Positions 54,990 to 64,000 of a stretch of DNA of 64,000 nt are shown here, piece after piece. A model generated the notes under the pieces. It had not been told where the DNA came from. It did no database searches and was given only the letters and a program-made list of their open reading frames with translations. Position 1 is the stretch's first letter. Every line of letters starts with the position of its first letter. The translations under genes were made by a program, and so were the position numbers. This stretch comes from Cristatella mucedo (Eukaryota > Bryozoa > Phylactolaemata > Cristatellidae), in NCBI GenBank assembly GCA_009760855.2, contig WPIO01000058.1, forward strand, positions 2,038,001 to 2,102,000, in the 5' to 3' direction.

Positions 54990-56165
54990 TAACCAGTAAG
55001 TTCCAGTCGGGTTTTTTGAGCAAATCATTCCACTGAGTCAGCATTGCTTCGGATGTATAACGAACGACCTTCTCAGAAATGCAGACTTAAGTAAAGTCTC
55101 TCTGCTAGCTTTGCTTGATCTTTTAGCACTTGATGGTATTGGACACCAAAACCTTCTCTCAAGCGCCCCTTATCTCACCTGGGCATCACTGGCGCTGCAC
55201 CAATGTGGTTTAGGTCCCATCTCTGCGGGAGACTCCAGATCCTTGATTTAAACAAGTGACCGAGTCATCAGAGGAGCCTCTAAAGCACAGGGTACCCCGG
55301 GGCTCTGTGCTTAGTTTACTTCTTTTCACAATTTGTACTCCCCCTCTTGCCTAGGTAATCGCCAAGCACAATATAGCCTTTCGTTTCTATGACGACGACT
55401 CACAGGTGTACATGTTCTTTGATGCATCCCTGCCTTCCAGCACGTCAAAGTCGCTTAACTCCCTTGCTGCATACCTTGCTGACATTCCTTGCTGACATTC
55501 CTTGCTGACATTCGCGTGGATGGCAAACAACTGTCTCAAGTTAAAGGACAGAACAGCTAACTTGCTAGTTAAGAGCAAGCGTAGCGTGACTCATAAATAG
55601 AAAAACCCGTCTTTCAAAATGAGCTCTTCAAGCAAATCTTCTGTATAATCTGCACGGAATCTGGCTGTTCTGCTCCAAAATGATAATTCACTTGACAACA
55701 TATCAGCTCCACAGTCAAGTCTGCCTGCTTTCAGCTATGTAACAATGCAATAATTTGGGCCTGCATAGACAGGGATACCAAGTCCAAGTTGTTCCGTTCA
55801 TTGGGACATCCCGTCTCGACTTCTGTGACTCACTAAAGTGCTGCCACTAACCACACATGCATGCTGATCCTGTGCATGTCACCACTAACCATATTATTCC
55901 TGTTGTTTAGCAAACATGACACCACTCCCCATTCGATCGTTTTCATTTTCAGCAAATGTAAAAATAATAATTCATTTGCTTAACGCCCCAGGAGAACTTA
56001 ATCGCTATTCAGGCGGTCCACATATGCCTCAGGGCTCGAGCCCACGACCTCAGCCAGACCTTGGTCGGGGCGAGCACCTTAACCGCTGGACCAAACCAAC
56101 TCGGCTATGTAAAGCGCCTAGAAAGAGGTAGAGTTCTCTGAGGGTGCTGTATCAAGTGTATTATT
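54990..56165 (+). mobile_element. LINE-A, decayed copy split by a SINE-A
   Basis: The RT region (AAGTTCCAGTCGGG, GACTCCAGATCCTTGA, TCGTTTCTATGACGACGACT) and C-terminal blocks are followed by the 3' UTR to 55962. The copy resumes at 56107 with the stem-loop and ATT tail. A 13-bp unit (CCTTGCTGACATT) is repeated three times near 55474-55513. Many frame breaks; old. Confidence 0.8.
55963..56106 (-). mobile_element. SINE-A, complete copy with target duplication
   Basis: The 144-bp element is flanked by ATGTAAA on both sides (55956-55962 and 56107-56113). On the minus strand it starts AGCCGAGTTGGTTTGGTCC, has an A-box-like TGGTCCAGCGG and a B-box-like GGGCTCGAGCCC. It ends with GATTAAGTTCTCCTGGGGCG and an ATTATTATT tail. 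It lies inside the 3' UTR of a LINE-A, just before that LINE's stem-loop. Its ends are therefore fixed by the interrupted LINE sequence. Confidence 0.9.
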
Positions 56166-56169
56166 ATCA

Positions 56170-56345
56170 TAAATTTAAAGGTCAGCCTCATTCAAACGCC
56201 TCATTTATATAGCAGCAGAAGAGCCTTAGCAGCTAGCTATCATCACCATTTGCAGTGGGCAATGCACGATTGCCACTGCAGGACTCGAATCGATGACCTG
56301 GATCGAGAAGTGCGACCACCTTGCCTCCTGGGCTAAGACCCTGGG
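56170..56345 (-). mobile_element. SINE-B copy
   Basis: On the minus strand: GCCTCATTTATATAGCAGCAG, AGAGCCTTAGCAGC, GTGGGCAATGCACG, B-box GGACTCGAATCG and a head ending CTCCTGGGC. It adjoins the tail of the preceding LINE-A. Confidence 0.72.
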
Positions 56346-56354
56346 GGGCTACTG

Positions 56355-56610
56355 GCAAGTCAGCCGGCCTGTGCAAGCAGGTGTGCAAAACTCTTCAGTC
56401 TGGCTTGTCTGTCGCGAGTATCGAAGTTGCCACATTATGCGACTTCTCTCACCGACCTGCACCTTATCAAGCAGCTTATCGACTTCAAGGTTCTCTCACT
56501 TACTTGTAGGTCCCTTCATTTTCTTGGTGTGGCCTATCTATAGGCTAGTCGTCATACCAACCGCTTTTCTGACTCAAGTCATTTAGCTATGTTTCTAACC
56601 AACTTATCAT
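56355..56610 (+). mobile_element. LINE-A C-terminal fragment, decayed
   Basis: GTGCAAAACTCTTCAGTC, TGGCTTGTCTGTCGCG, GTTGCCACATTATGCGACTTC, GACTTCAAGGTTCTCTC and related blocks follow in LINE-A order. Both ends are lost. Confidence 0.65.
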
Positions 56611-57265
56611 AGCTCACTGTTATATGAATAATACGCAGTATGGAATTAGATTAGAGAGAAAATTATAGCATAAAGAACTGTGAACCTGACGATGACTTTG
56701 ACAGCACGATAAGCAGAATCTTGTCTTCGACTCATGAAAACGGGATTGGGAGCACAAGGGATACGAAGACTTGAAACATTCGTTCGAGGTAAGTCTTTAA
56801 TTTTGGGATGTGCATTTAATTAGACTTAATTAGATTCAATCCAAGTTATTTTTGGAGGGATGAACACATGCCACGTCTTCTCATGTAGGGATTTATGACT
56901 CTATCTGACCTTATTTCTAGGCAGCGAACACAAGGGGCTCTAAACTTCAAAATGATAGAATCTCGTGTCTTAAATGGCATATCAATCCTTTAGAATTGAA
57001 AAATAAAGTATCTATAGTTCTACTTGTAGAAACGATTAATGCTTTGTTGCAAAAAGTATTTAAACTAGCAAAGGAATCACTTAAGAAGAAATTTATTCTT
57101 AGTGGACAGTTCCAGCGGTTCAAGTTTTCCTGCACCAGAAAATAAAAAATTTCTGAACAACATTTTTGAAAAAAGTGTTCGGGTAATTTTCTTTGTTATC
57201 ACCTTTGTTATTAGACAAAATTGCAAGGTAGTAGTTTTCTTGCATTGAATTCGATTGGACGATTT
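56611..57265. other. Unassigned AT-rich DNA
   Basis: No exon or repeat recognised; frames of 62-75 codons have no motif. Confidence 0.3.
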
Positions 57266-57267
57266 GT

Positions 57268-57440
57268 GCCACAGTGACTTAGCCCCGTTGTTTGATTGTG
57301 ACACTTCGCGATTCAGGTCATGGGTACGAGTCTTGAAGCAGGCAGTTTCTTACTTCCTGCTACAAACCAGGTGAATTAGTAGCAAAAGCCGCTAAATCTC
57401 TTCCGAAGCTTTATAAATGAGGATGTTAAACCAGCTGCTC
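57268..57440 (+). mobile_element. SINE-B copy, decayed
   Basis: AGTGACTTAGCCCCG, a B-box-like GGGTACGAGTC, a body with AAAGCCGCTAAATC and a 3' part GTTAAACCAGCTGCTC in the order of SINE-B, on the + strand. Confidence 0.5.
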
Positions 57441-57639
57441 TTTGCTGTAATTTTTACGAAGCGGCAGGCACAGATCTTTATAATTGCATTAAATTAAATT
57501 GAGGTTAAAATATTAATAACCATTCCAATAAGACATATATGTAGCGCCATTCTTTTTTTAGTTAAATCTCTTGCTAGGAACTTAACGTATGCTGGAAGGA
57601 AGCATTTCAATTGGTTCGTCATAAGATGCACTGTGTCGG

Positions 57640-58160
57640 AAAGCATAAGAACACATGCCGACTATGGCACATCTTTTTCAGCGGTCCTGAGCTGCTACTT
57701 CTATGCTACTCACTGTAGCCCGAATTATTGTCGCGAATGGCACAAAACGCCAGCCGATGAGCAACACCACCAGTTTATTCCTCCTACACACGGAGCAGGG
57801 CGAAGCACGACTCTCTTCGCCCCTCTCGTCCACCGGAGTCCCCCGACTCCCTTGGCAAAATAAACCACTAATCGCACGGCCCGGCTGCTTACCACATCGA
57901 GTGTCACAGCCCACTCGTACAGCGATCAGGGGCAGTGTCATCAATTAACTAAAACCACACTCACTACCTCAACTGCTCTCCTGACTCTGCTATACTTCCC
58001 ACTTTCTCTTTGTTACGTGAGACGAAGTCTGTTGGCTACCGAATGCGTACCGAAAGCCGCTTAGGCTATGAGTGCGCTATACAAAACTCTCCTGCGTAAC
58101 ACCCACATGGTCTTTATGACTTTATGGAGTTAAAGACAGAGATACATTACATTACACATA
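57640..58160 (+). mobile_element. LINE-B 3' end interrupted by a solo LTR
   Basis: LINE-B coding end and 3' UTR (CGGTCCTGAGCTGCTACTTC up to 57713, then CTCACTACCTCAACTGCTC from 57960) continue on both sides of the insert. They end with CTCCTGCGTAACACCCACAT, GGAGTTAAAGACAGAGATAC and an ATTACATTAC tail at about 58143-58157. Confidence 0.82.
57714..57959. mobile_element. Solo LTR, fossil of an LTR retrotransposon
   Basis: A 246-bp insert starts TGTAGCCC and ends AACCACA (TG...CA termini). It is flanked by the 5-bp target duplication CTCAC (57709-57713 and 57960-57964). It contains an AATAAA on the + strand and no coding region. The internal part of the element was lost, as usual for solo LTRs. 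Family not determined. It is younger than the LINE-B copy it interrupts. Confidence 0.8.
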
Positions 58161-58204
58161 CGAAAATTCGCATGCACAAAGCAATTGCTGAGAGAAATTT
58201 GTGG

Positions 58205-58905
58205 GTTTTATCTTCTCTTTTGAAATCAAGTTGAGTAATGTCCTGACGCAACTCAAGAGTGAATTTCAGGCTTTGGGATCATACGAACCGAAGGCGCAGT
58301 CTCTCAAGGATCTTAGCTTAGATAGAGGCATAGTTAAGCGACTGGAATCAGAAAGGCGGGCGACACAATCTAAAACCTGATGCGGAAGTATTTCCTATAT
58401 GAAGATCAAAGCTAAAGAATGAAGGGGCCTACAAGTCAGTGACCGGATCGTGAAGTCGATTAGTGACTTGATGGGGAGCTAGTTCTTCAAGAAGTAGTAT
58501 GCTATAGCGTCCGTGATGCTCACGACAAAAAACTTAGCTGCAGAGTTTTTCACCAAGCGCAGGCATTTTATTATACGGGTAGCCAGACCACCGAGACCGA
58601 AGTCTGGTTGAGATATCACAAATGCATGGACCAGCTTGGCTGTGGTTTTGCAATGGCACGTAACTGAAAGTAGATAGACTCGCCTGTAGAGCTATGCGGT
58701 CATCTAGTGATAGGTCACTTGGAAATAAGTCACCCAGATTTCTTGCAGAGGCTACATGCAATATGCCGGCCGAGCTCATGTGGAGTTGGGCTTCCAAATT
58801 TCGAATACTGCTAGGTTTTCCCATAACTATTAAGTTGAATTTATCGTCATTCAATGTGGGAAAGCTTGCAGCCATTCTAGTACGAATGTCAGTAATGCCT
58901 AGTCT
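58205..58905 (-). mobile_element. LINE-A internal copy, decayed
   Basis: Minus-strand blocks of the C-terminal half (CAGGCTTTGGGATCATACGAAC, GAAGTCGATTAGTGACTTG, CTTAGCTGCAGAGTTTTTCACC, TTTTCCCATAACTATTAAG) follow in order. The frame 58534-58875 keeps LNDDKFNLIVMGKPSS. Frame shifts and deletions occur throughout; no tail. Confidence 0.75.
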
Positions 58906-59520
58906 TAGTGTTGCTCAGCTAATCCTAGACCAAGTAACTCGATCACGAAATTCTTGCGAAATGACAATATTCTGCAATTAATTTTTTTTCTGCGGTTAAC
59001 TTTGGAAGTTCTTTCACAACCGTCTTTGGCGGCTGCATGTATGTTATTTAGTTCATCAACTGCCCACCTAATTTTGCGATGCTTCTTTCTTTTTAGCAGC
59101 AGTTTGAGATAAAGACTGTCGGCCATTGATTGTGCAGGGAGAGCTTCTTATCTCTGAGTTACGAGAAATAGTCATCCAGCTAAAACAAATCACAGTGTCC
59201 TGGCTTTGTGAAACTACCGGCGAAGAGATAGGCAAAGCTTATAAACGCACTCAATTCTTGAAGCAAAATATGGATATACTCATTCTAAACCTCTAAAAGT
59301 GCTGGGAGCGGGCGGATGCATTTATGCAATTGCAAGGTCCTAGAACGCAGCACATAAATGCAAGTATTATTCATAGGCTATTCACCGCCGTTCGTCTTTT
59401 AATGCACGTTTTCTAGTTGCATTTCTGCTATCTTTTGTCTCGTCCAATTAAACAAATTACTACCGATTGCCTTTCCGTCGAATCTATGGTACCGTTAAAG
59501 CCGAGTTCAGAAATGTCCCA
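58906..59520. other. Unassigned DNA
   Basis: No exon or repeat recognised. Confidence 0.3.
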
Positions 59521-59523
59521 GCC

Positions 59524-59725
59524 AAAGTATTGTCACTCAATTTTAGATATTTCCTTTTATTCTGTTGCTATAGCCTACCTATCAGAACCAATTTGCAGCT
59601 CATTCGACCTTTAGTTGAAGCAAAACTCGGCAGTCTGTAGGGAGCATCTCAGTTGCCACATCACATCCTTTTTCACCAACTTGTCCTGGCTCCCCATCAA
59701 GCAGCCTATTAACTTCAAGGTGTGA
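59524..59725 (+). mobile_element. Two LINE-A fragments in swapped order
   Basis: The first piece (TTGTCACTCAATTTTAGATA through GCCTACCTATCAGA, 59528-59590) normally lies downstream of the second (GCAAAACTCGGCAGTC through ATTAACTTCAAGGTG, 59618-59722). They may be two independent insertions or a rearranged one. Confidence 0.55.
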
Positions 59726-60112
59726 AAGTGAAGTGAAGTAGAATCTGCGCAGTAGTATGCAACTATAGCAAAGACATCAGGACGTGACATAAAATGAAAT
59801 CGCAATTAATAATACGCACCAGTTATTAATTTCATAAGAAGTCTTTGTGCTTAGCTTATAGCTATGTAAGCCCACAGCCACTTGTTACCAGTATGAGGCA
59901 TGGCGTACAACTCAACTGATCACATCTCTTTCATGTGTTATGACTCACACTTATCGGTTCCTCATGATTGTAACTCAAAAAGAGCTAATAATCTCTAGCA
60001 ACTTCCAGAATCTGGCTGATCTATTATGTCAACGGTTCAATAGGTTATATATCATTACCATACAGGCGGAAGTATTATTCTAGTAGTTCTCCAAAATCAT
60101 ACTGCTATCAAG
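59726..60112. other. Unassigned DNA
   Basis: No exon or repeat recognised. Confidence 0.3.
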
Positions 60113-60114
60113 CA

Positions 60115-60210
60115 ACGTAATGTAATGCATCTTCGTCTGTAACTCCATAAAGCCACAAAACTATATGGGTGTTAGGCAGGAGAATTTTCTATAGCGAACT
60201 CACAGCTTAA
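60115..60210 (-). mobile_element. LINE-B 3'-end fragment
   Basis: ACGTAATGTAATGCATCTTC, CTGTAACTCCATAAAGCC, GGTGTTAGGCAGGAGAA and TTTCTATAGCGAACTCACAG are the terminal LINE-B blocks on the minus strand. Confidence 0.68.
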
Positions 60211-60231
60211 GCTGCTCCAATTACGCATTCA

Positions 60232-60847
60232 TTAATAATAATAAAATTGATAACACACTTGATAAAGCGTCCTCAGAGAACCCAATCTCTTTCTAGGTGC
60301 TTTACATTTGCTGTAAAGGAAACACGATCGAATGGTTAGTGGTAGCATGCTCAATAAACAGCATAAATAACATGGTTTTTGTGGCAGTGAAACAGTGCAA
60401 CAGTGTCAGCACGCATAAGCACATACAGAGGAATCCCACAAACCCACCAGATGCTGTCATAAATAGGTGTTTTTAATTTCTTTTTAAATGTGGTCAAGTC
60501 AGGGGATGTGACGCAAGTCGAGAGTTAGTTCCATGATTTGGGAGCATACGAACTAAAGGCACGGTCTCCAAAGGATCGAGGTTTGTACGAGGTATAGGTA
60601 CACAGCTGGAGATTCCGAAAAATAGATGGTACGATGCTTAGTCTGGTGGAACAGTAGATCTGATAGGTAGGCTGAAGCTAAAGAATGAAGGGACCTAAAA
60701 GTGAGTGATGAAACTTTGAAGTCGATGCGTTGCTTGACTGGTAGCCACTGCAGGTCGGCGAGAAGTGGTGTGATGTGGCAACTGCGAAGCTCATGACAGA
60801 CAAGCCTAGCTGCAAAGTTTAGCACCGGCTGTAGGCGCCTGATTGCA
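60232..60847 (-). mobile_element. LINE-A C-terminal and 3'-end copy
   Basis: A tail with interrupted TAA units is followed by the stem-loop, 3' UTR and the C-terminal coding region (minus frame 60553-60825: [20 protein letters not shown], then [14 protein letters not shown]). It is moderately decayed and 5'-truncated at about 60847, where a LINE-B piece begins. Confidence 0.85.
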
Positions 60848-61035
60848 AATAGACTTCATCTCAGGCCACAAAACGGAAGTGAGAAGCATAGCTGAGTCAG
60901 GAGAGCAGTTGAGGTAGTGAGTAGCATGGAAGTAGCAGCTCAGGACCGCTGGAAAAGATGAGTCGTAGTCAGCAGCAGGAGAGTAGTTGTATTGCACAAG
61001 AAACGTGGAAGTGATTTCCGCAGTCGAGGACCGAC
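60848..61035 (-). mobile_element. LINE-B C-terminal end fragment
   Basis: The minus frame 60806-60997 includes SPAADYDSSFPAVLSCYFHA and THYLNCSPDSAML, the end of the LINE-B coding region. The 3' UTR is cut where LINE-A starts, so LINE-A appears to have landed in this LINE-B. Confidence 0.7.
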
Positions 61036-61209
61036 TAGCATTTTAGCTTCACAGAAGTCGGAGGTGAGCTAGACAAGGTTTAATGTGTGACCTTGGCTGA
61101 GGGTCTTCAATATCAGAGCAAAGACAAATAATAATTTTCAGAGCAACGGATGGTCGTGAAAGCAGTTATACATTCTTAATGAGCTCCAAAAATAAATTGC
61201 AAGACTTAG

Positions 61210-61350
61210 TTATCTTCCCAGTAGTTAAGGTGATTGCCCCAATCAAGGTCTTGCCGAGGTCGTGGGCTCGAGCCCCGTGGCATGTGTGAAGCGCCTGAAT
61301 AAAGAACTAGTTCTCTTAGGGTGCTAAACAAATGAATTACATATATTTAT
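61210..61350 (+). mobile_element. SINE-A copy
   Basis: A tRNA-like head (AGTTAAGGTGATTGCCCC), B-box GGGCTCGAGCCCC, GAAGCGCCTGAATAAAG, AGTTCTCTTAGGGTGC and ACAAATGAATTAC follow in the SINE-A order on the + strand. Confidence 0.78.
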
Positions 61351-61930
61351 ACTTATTCCATATGAATGAAACTTAATTGGAGCTAGAAAAAAGAAGCAGA
61401 GGCTTTTATTTATTCATTTCATCAAACTTCTGAGGTAATCTAATTTAGTTTGCATCTAGCTAAATTCGGCATTCTAATCAAGTACCGTTAATGGTTTAGA
61501 ATTGAAGCTGTAAAAAAGTCTTATACGTGACTTTAGATTAGAAAAAGCTTGAGTGTTGTTGAAGTCAATAAAATATGGCGACATCTAAACTGCACGTTTG
61601 ACTTTAGGACATTTCCAACCTACAGGTAGATAAGTAAATAAATAAATATATATATATGGGTCAGAAGCACAACCTGTATAGTTTCTACGTTACTTATTTA
61701 TTGAATTACATTTATTTAACTAATATGGACATAATGTTTGATAGGTCCGTCTTTTTATTAGTTGCCGGTTCCAGATTTACAGTATTTCCCACAATTTCCT
61801 GGTTCTTAAATTTTGAATATAAGATATTTCAATTTTCTTGCACTAGTTTTCGGAGTCTTTAATAGTTAACAACCGGCATGTTTCCCAACGACCTCTCCAA
61901 ATAAAAAAAAAGTTTTTCATAAATAAAAAA
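61351..61930. other. Unassigned AT-rich DNA
   Basis: No repeat or exon recognised. A short AT-rich simple stretch lies near 61634-61658. Confidence 0.3.
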
Positions 61931-61934
61931 AATA

Positions 61935-62093
61935 TATCATCTGATTTAACAGCCTCATATGTATTGCGGGAGAAGAGCCTCAACGGCTATCGTCGCCGCT
62001 TGCACTTAAGGCAATAAAAGATCGCTCGCAGCAGCAACATTCAAACCCGCGACCTTGGCCGTGAAAAGCGAGCAGCTTAGCTTTCTCCTAACG
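61935..62093 (-). mobile_element. SINE-B copy
   Basis: On the minus strand: ATCTGATTTAACAGCCTC, TATTGCGGGAGAAGAGCC, ACGGCTATCGTCGCCGCTTGC, a B-box-like CATTCAAACCC and CGTGAAAAGCGAGCAGC. The head ends at the palindrome that starts at 62094. Confidence 0.75.
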
Positions 62094-62171
62094 GCTATTG
62101 CGGCCACTACTACGTACTTAGAGGTCACTTTGGAAAGTGACCTCTAAGTACGTAGTAGTGGCCGCAATAGC
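62094..62171. repeat. Perfect palindrome, 38-bp arms, 2-bp spacer
   Basis: The left arm 62094-62131 and the right arm 62134-62171 are exact reverse complements, separated by GG. Near the centre, AAAGTGACCTCT matches LINE-A sequence from the adjoining copy. The outer parts of the arms do not match LINE-A or SINE-B. The structure sits exactly between a SINE-B head and a LINE-A fragment. A fold-back of one strand during insertion or repair would produce it. Confidence 0.97.
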
Positions 62172-63208
62172 CCCTCTCTTTAGACGACCACATCAGCTCC
62201 AAAATCAAGTCTGCCTACTTTCAGCTACATAGCATTGCTAAAATTCGGGCTTGTTTAGATAAGGATACCACGTCTAAGTTGGTCCATGTATTTGTGACAT
62301 CCCGTCTTGACTTCTGTAACTCACTGCTTGATGGCCTACCGGCATGTGCGATCAGGCGATTGCAGCTGGTGCAAAACTCCGCAGCTAGGCTTGTCTGTCG
62401 TGGGCGTCATGGTTGCCACATCACACCACTTCTCGCCGACCTGCACTGGCTACCAGTCAAGCAACGGATCGACTTCAAGGTTCTGCCACTCACTTTTAGG
62501 TCACTTCATTCTTTGGCTCCAGCCTATCTCTCAGATCTACTCCCCTACCAGGCCAAACATCGTACCACCCACTGTTCGGAATCCAACAGTTTACCAATAC
62601 CTCGTACAGACCACAAATCCTTTGGAGACCGTGCATTTAGTTCGTATGCTCCCAAAGCCTGGAACTCACTCTCGACTTGCGTCAGAACGTCCCCTGAATT
62701 GACCACATTTAAAAAGAACTTAAAAAGACTGTTGGATTCCGAAAAGCGGGTGGTACGATGCTTGGCCTGATTGGGTAATATATCTGGGAGATAAGCTGGA
62801 GCCATAGAATGAAGGGACCTAAAAGTGAGCGACAAAACCTTGAAGTCGATCCGCTGCTAACTGGTAGCCAGTGCAGGTTGGCAAGAAGTGGAGTAATGTC
62901 GCAACTGCGACGCTCACGACAGACAAGCCTAGCTGCGGAGTTTTGCACCTATTTAGGACAGCATTTAGTGGGTCCCTGCGATTCGTCCTTCATGTGCTTA
63001 TGCATGCTGACACTGTGCATGCTGCCACCAACCACAGTTGCATGCTGACCATGTGCAGGTCACCCCTAACCATGTTATTCATGTTGTTGATCAAGCGTGA
63101 TATTACTCACCATTCAATCGCGTTTCCCTTTGCAGCAAATAAAAAGCGCCTAGGAAGAGATTGAGTTCTCTGAGGGCGCTTTATCAAGTGCATTATTATA
63201 ATTATTAT
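62172..63208 (+). mobile_element. LINE-A copy with an inverted internal segment
   Basis: C-terminal coding sequence runs from CTTTAGACGACCACATCAGC to about 62726 (frame from 62279). It resumes at 62949 (CCTATTTAGGACAGC) through the 3' UTR, stem-loop and an ATT tail (about 63193-63212). The segment 62727-62948 reads on the minus strand and corresponds to the region 62369-62594 of the same copy, though with about one difference in ten. Confidence 0.88.
62727..62948 (-). mobile_element. Inverted LINE-A segment inside a LINE-A copy
   Basis: On the minus strand it runs from GCAAAACTCCGCAGCTAGG to TTCGGAATCCAACAGTCT, equivalent to 62369-62594 of the surrounding copy. It lies between NLK and the following LFRTAF-coding segment (about 62726 and 62949). 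Differences from the + strand counterpart are too many for a fresh inversion-duplication of the same copy. Confidence 0.85.
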
Positions 63209-63212
63209 TATT

Positions 63213-64000
63213 ATGCACACAGCTTATCTGTTTATTTAACTTTGGCGATATTCCGTAATTCCACTACGAATGTTTATTTCATTACCACCACTTAGCCAAC
63301 AGAAAATGCACGCCAGCAAACTTGATTATGCTCCACCGGTATTAGCGTGTGACATGGGTCACGAGTTTTGAATGCAAAGGAAAAAATTGTGTATAGAATT
63401 TTTCCTTATGCAAAGCTAATAGCTCACACAGCAAAATCCTTTCAGTTACATTAAGAAATTGTTTAACCCATAATGGACAGCAATTCTGGCTAACCGAAGG
63501 AGTTCAATTACTTCCGGAAAATGATCCTGCGGACATAGTTTTACAAACGAGCTCAACGGCAACTGTGTCCGGACAGAGCTAGGCGGAAACCCAATGTTCA
63601 CAACGGCGCCAGACCTTGCCGACACGCGAAATATGTGAACATGTGAAGTTATTGAACCTTGGAGTGCGGCAAACAACTTTTAGATGCAGCACCAATGCAC
63701 GTAGGTAGTCCAGCAGTCACAAAAACGGCAGCTGCGAAGTAAAACGATACATTAAGTAAACAAGTCCGCATCCGTAGCACACAGAAGTTTATTCGACGGT
63801 GACGTGGGGAAAGTAGTCCAGGATCAACCTTGGTAGACACAAACTCGACTACTGCGCGTGGAATGAACTAACTGCTCAACGGCACCAAGCCCCAGGGGGA
63901 GGGGGCGAAACTCCAACCTGGCCCAACGTTAGGGGCTCAACATGCTCAACATGCCATGCTCAAAGCCTGAAGAACCACCGGCTGACTGCTAATTAACCTT
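63213..64000. other. Unassigned DNA to the window end
   Basis: No repeat or exon recognised. The last 300 bases are GC-richer and may belong to an element continuing beyond the window, but no termini are seen. Confidence 0.3.

Noticed and set aside
63690-64000. Second LTR at the window end
   Set aside because: The sequence has an LTR-like feel but no TG...CA boundary pair or target duplication can be found before the window ends.

Overview
This window is nuclear DNA from an animal, most likely an invertebrate that I cannot name. It has no operons, almost all long reading frames belong to non-LTR retrotransposons, host coding sequence is split by GT-AG introns, and the one identifiable host gene belongs to a metazoan family.

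Host gene. The clearest host locus is at about 16.55-19.3 kb on the + strand. It is a TP53INP1/2 (DOR) homologue with two coding exons, an upstream non-coding exon, two CACGTG boxes and a forkhead site upstream, and a poly(A) signal downstream. The joined exons (17240-17357 and 18183-18805) give about 246 residues, with an N-terminal LC3-interacting core (W34-V37) and the family signature PMENLLIEHPSMSVY. Two weaker candidate exons (22440-22600 and 37723-37919) have matching splice phase and membrane segments but no recognised family.

Mobile elements. Two CR1/L2-type LINE families dominate. LINE-A ends in a 3' stem-loop followed by (ATT)n, and LINE-B ends in (ATTAC)n. Both are mostly 5'-truncated. 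LINE-A includes young copies with long open reverse transcriptase frames (12861-14580 minus, 43057-44931, 48421-50510, 50511-51928) and many decayed ones. Two tRNA-derived SINE families are present. SINE-A ends with the same stem-loop and (ATT)n tail as LINE-A; SINE-B ends differently. Also present are a pogo/Tigger-type DNA transposon remnant (45520-45944), a possible PIF/Harbinger remnant (about 15.63-15.9 kb), an old broken Ty3/gypsy-type fossil (about 8.04-10.32 kb, minus) and a solo LTR with a 5-bp target duplication inside a LINE-B tail (57714-57959).

Layout. 0-7 kb: decayed LINE-B and unassigned DNA. 7.8-10.9 kb: SINE-A, gypsy fossil, SINE-B. 12.8-15.5 kb: young LINE-A copy and a decayed one. 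15.6-19.3 kb: TP53INP locus. 19.8-21.8 kb: LINE-A pieces. 22-31 kb: mostly unassigned, GC/CAG-rich and microsatellite-rich DNA with scattered SINEs. 31.9-41.4 kb: alternating LINE-A and LINE-B copies and SINEs. 42.8-45.2 kb: a LINE-A copy nested inside another. 45.5 kb: pogo remnant. 47.9-53.3 kb: LINE-B piece, then a head-to-tail array of three LINE-A copies. 55-63.2 kb: decayed LINEs and SINEs, the solo LTR, and a perfect 38-bp-arm palindrome beside an internally inverted LINE-A copy. The last 0.8 kb is unassigned.

I found no convincing new multi-gene system. The observations most worth checking are the LINE-A/SINE-A tail sharing, the tandem LINE-A array, the palindrome with its inverted LINE segment, and the E-box/forkhead cluster upstream of the TP53INP homologue.
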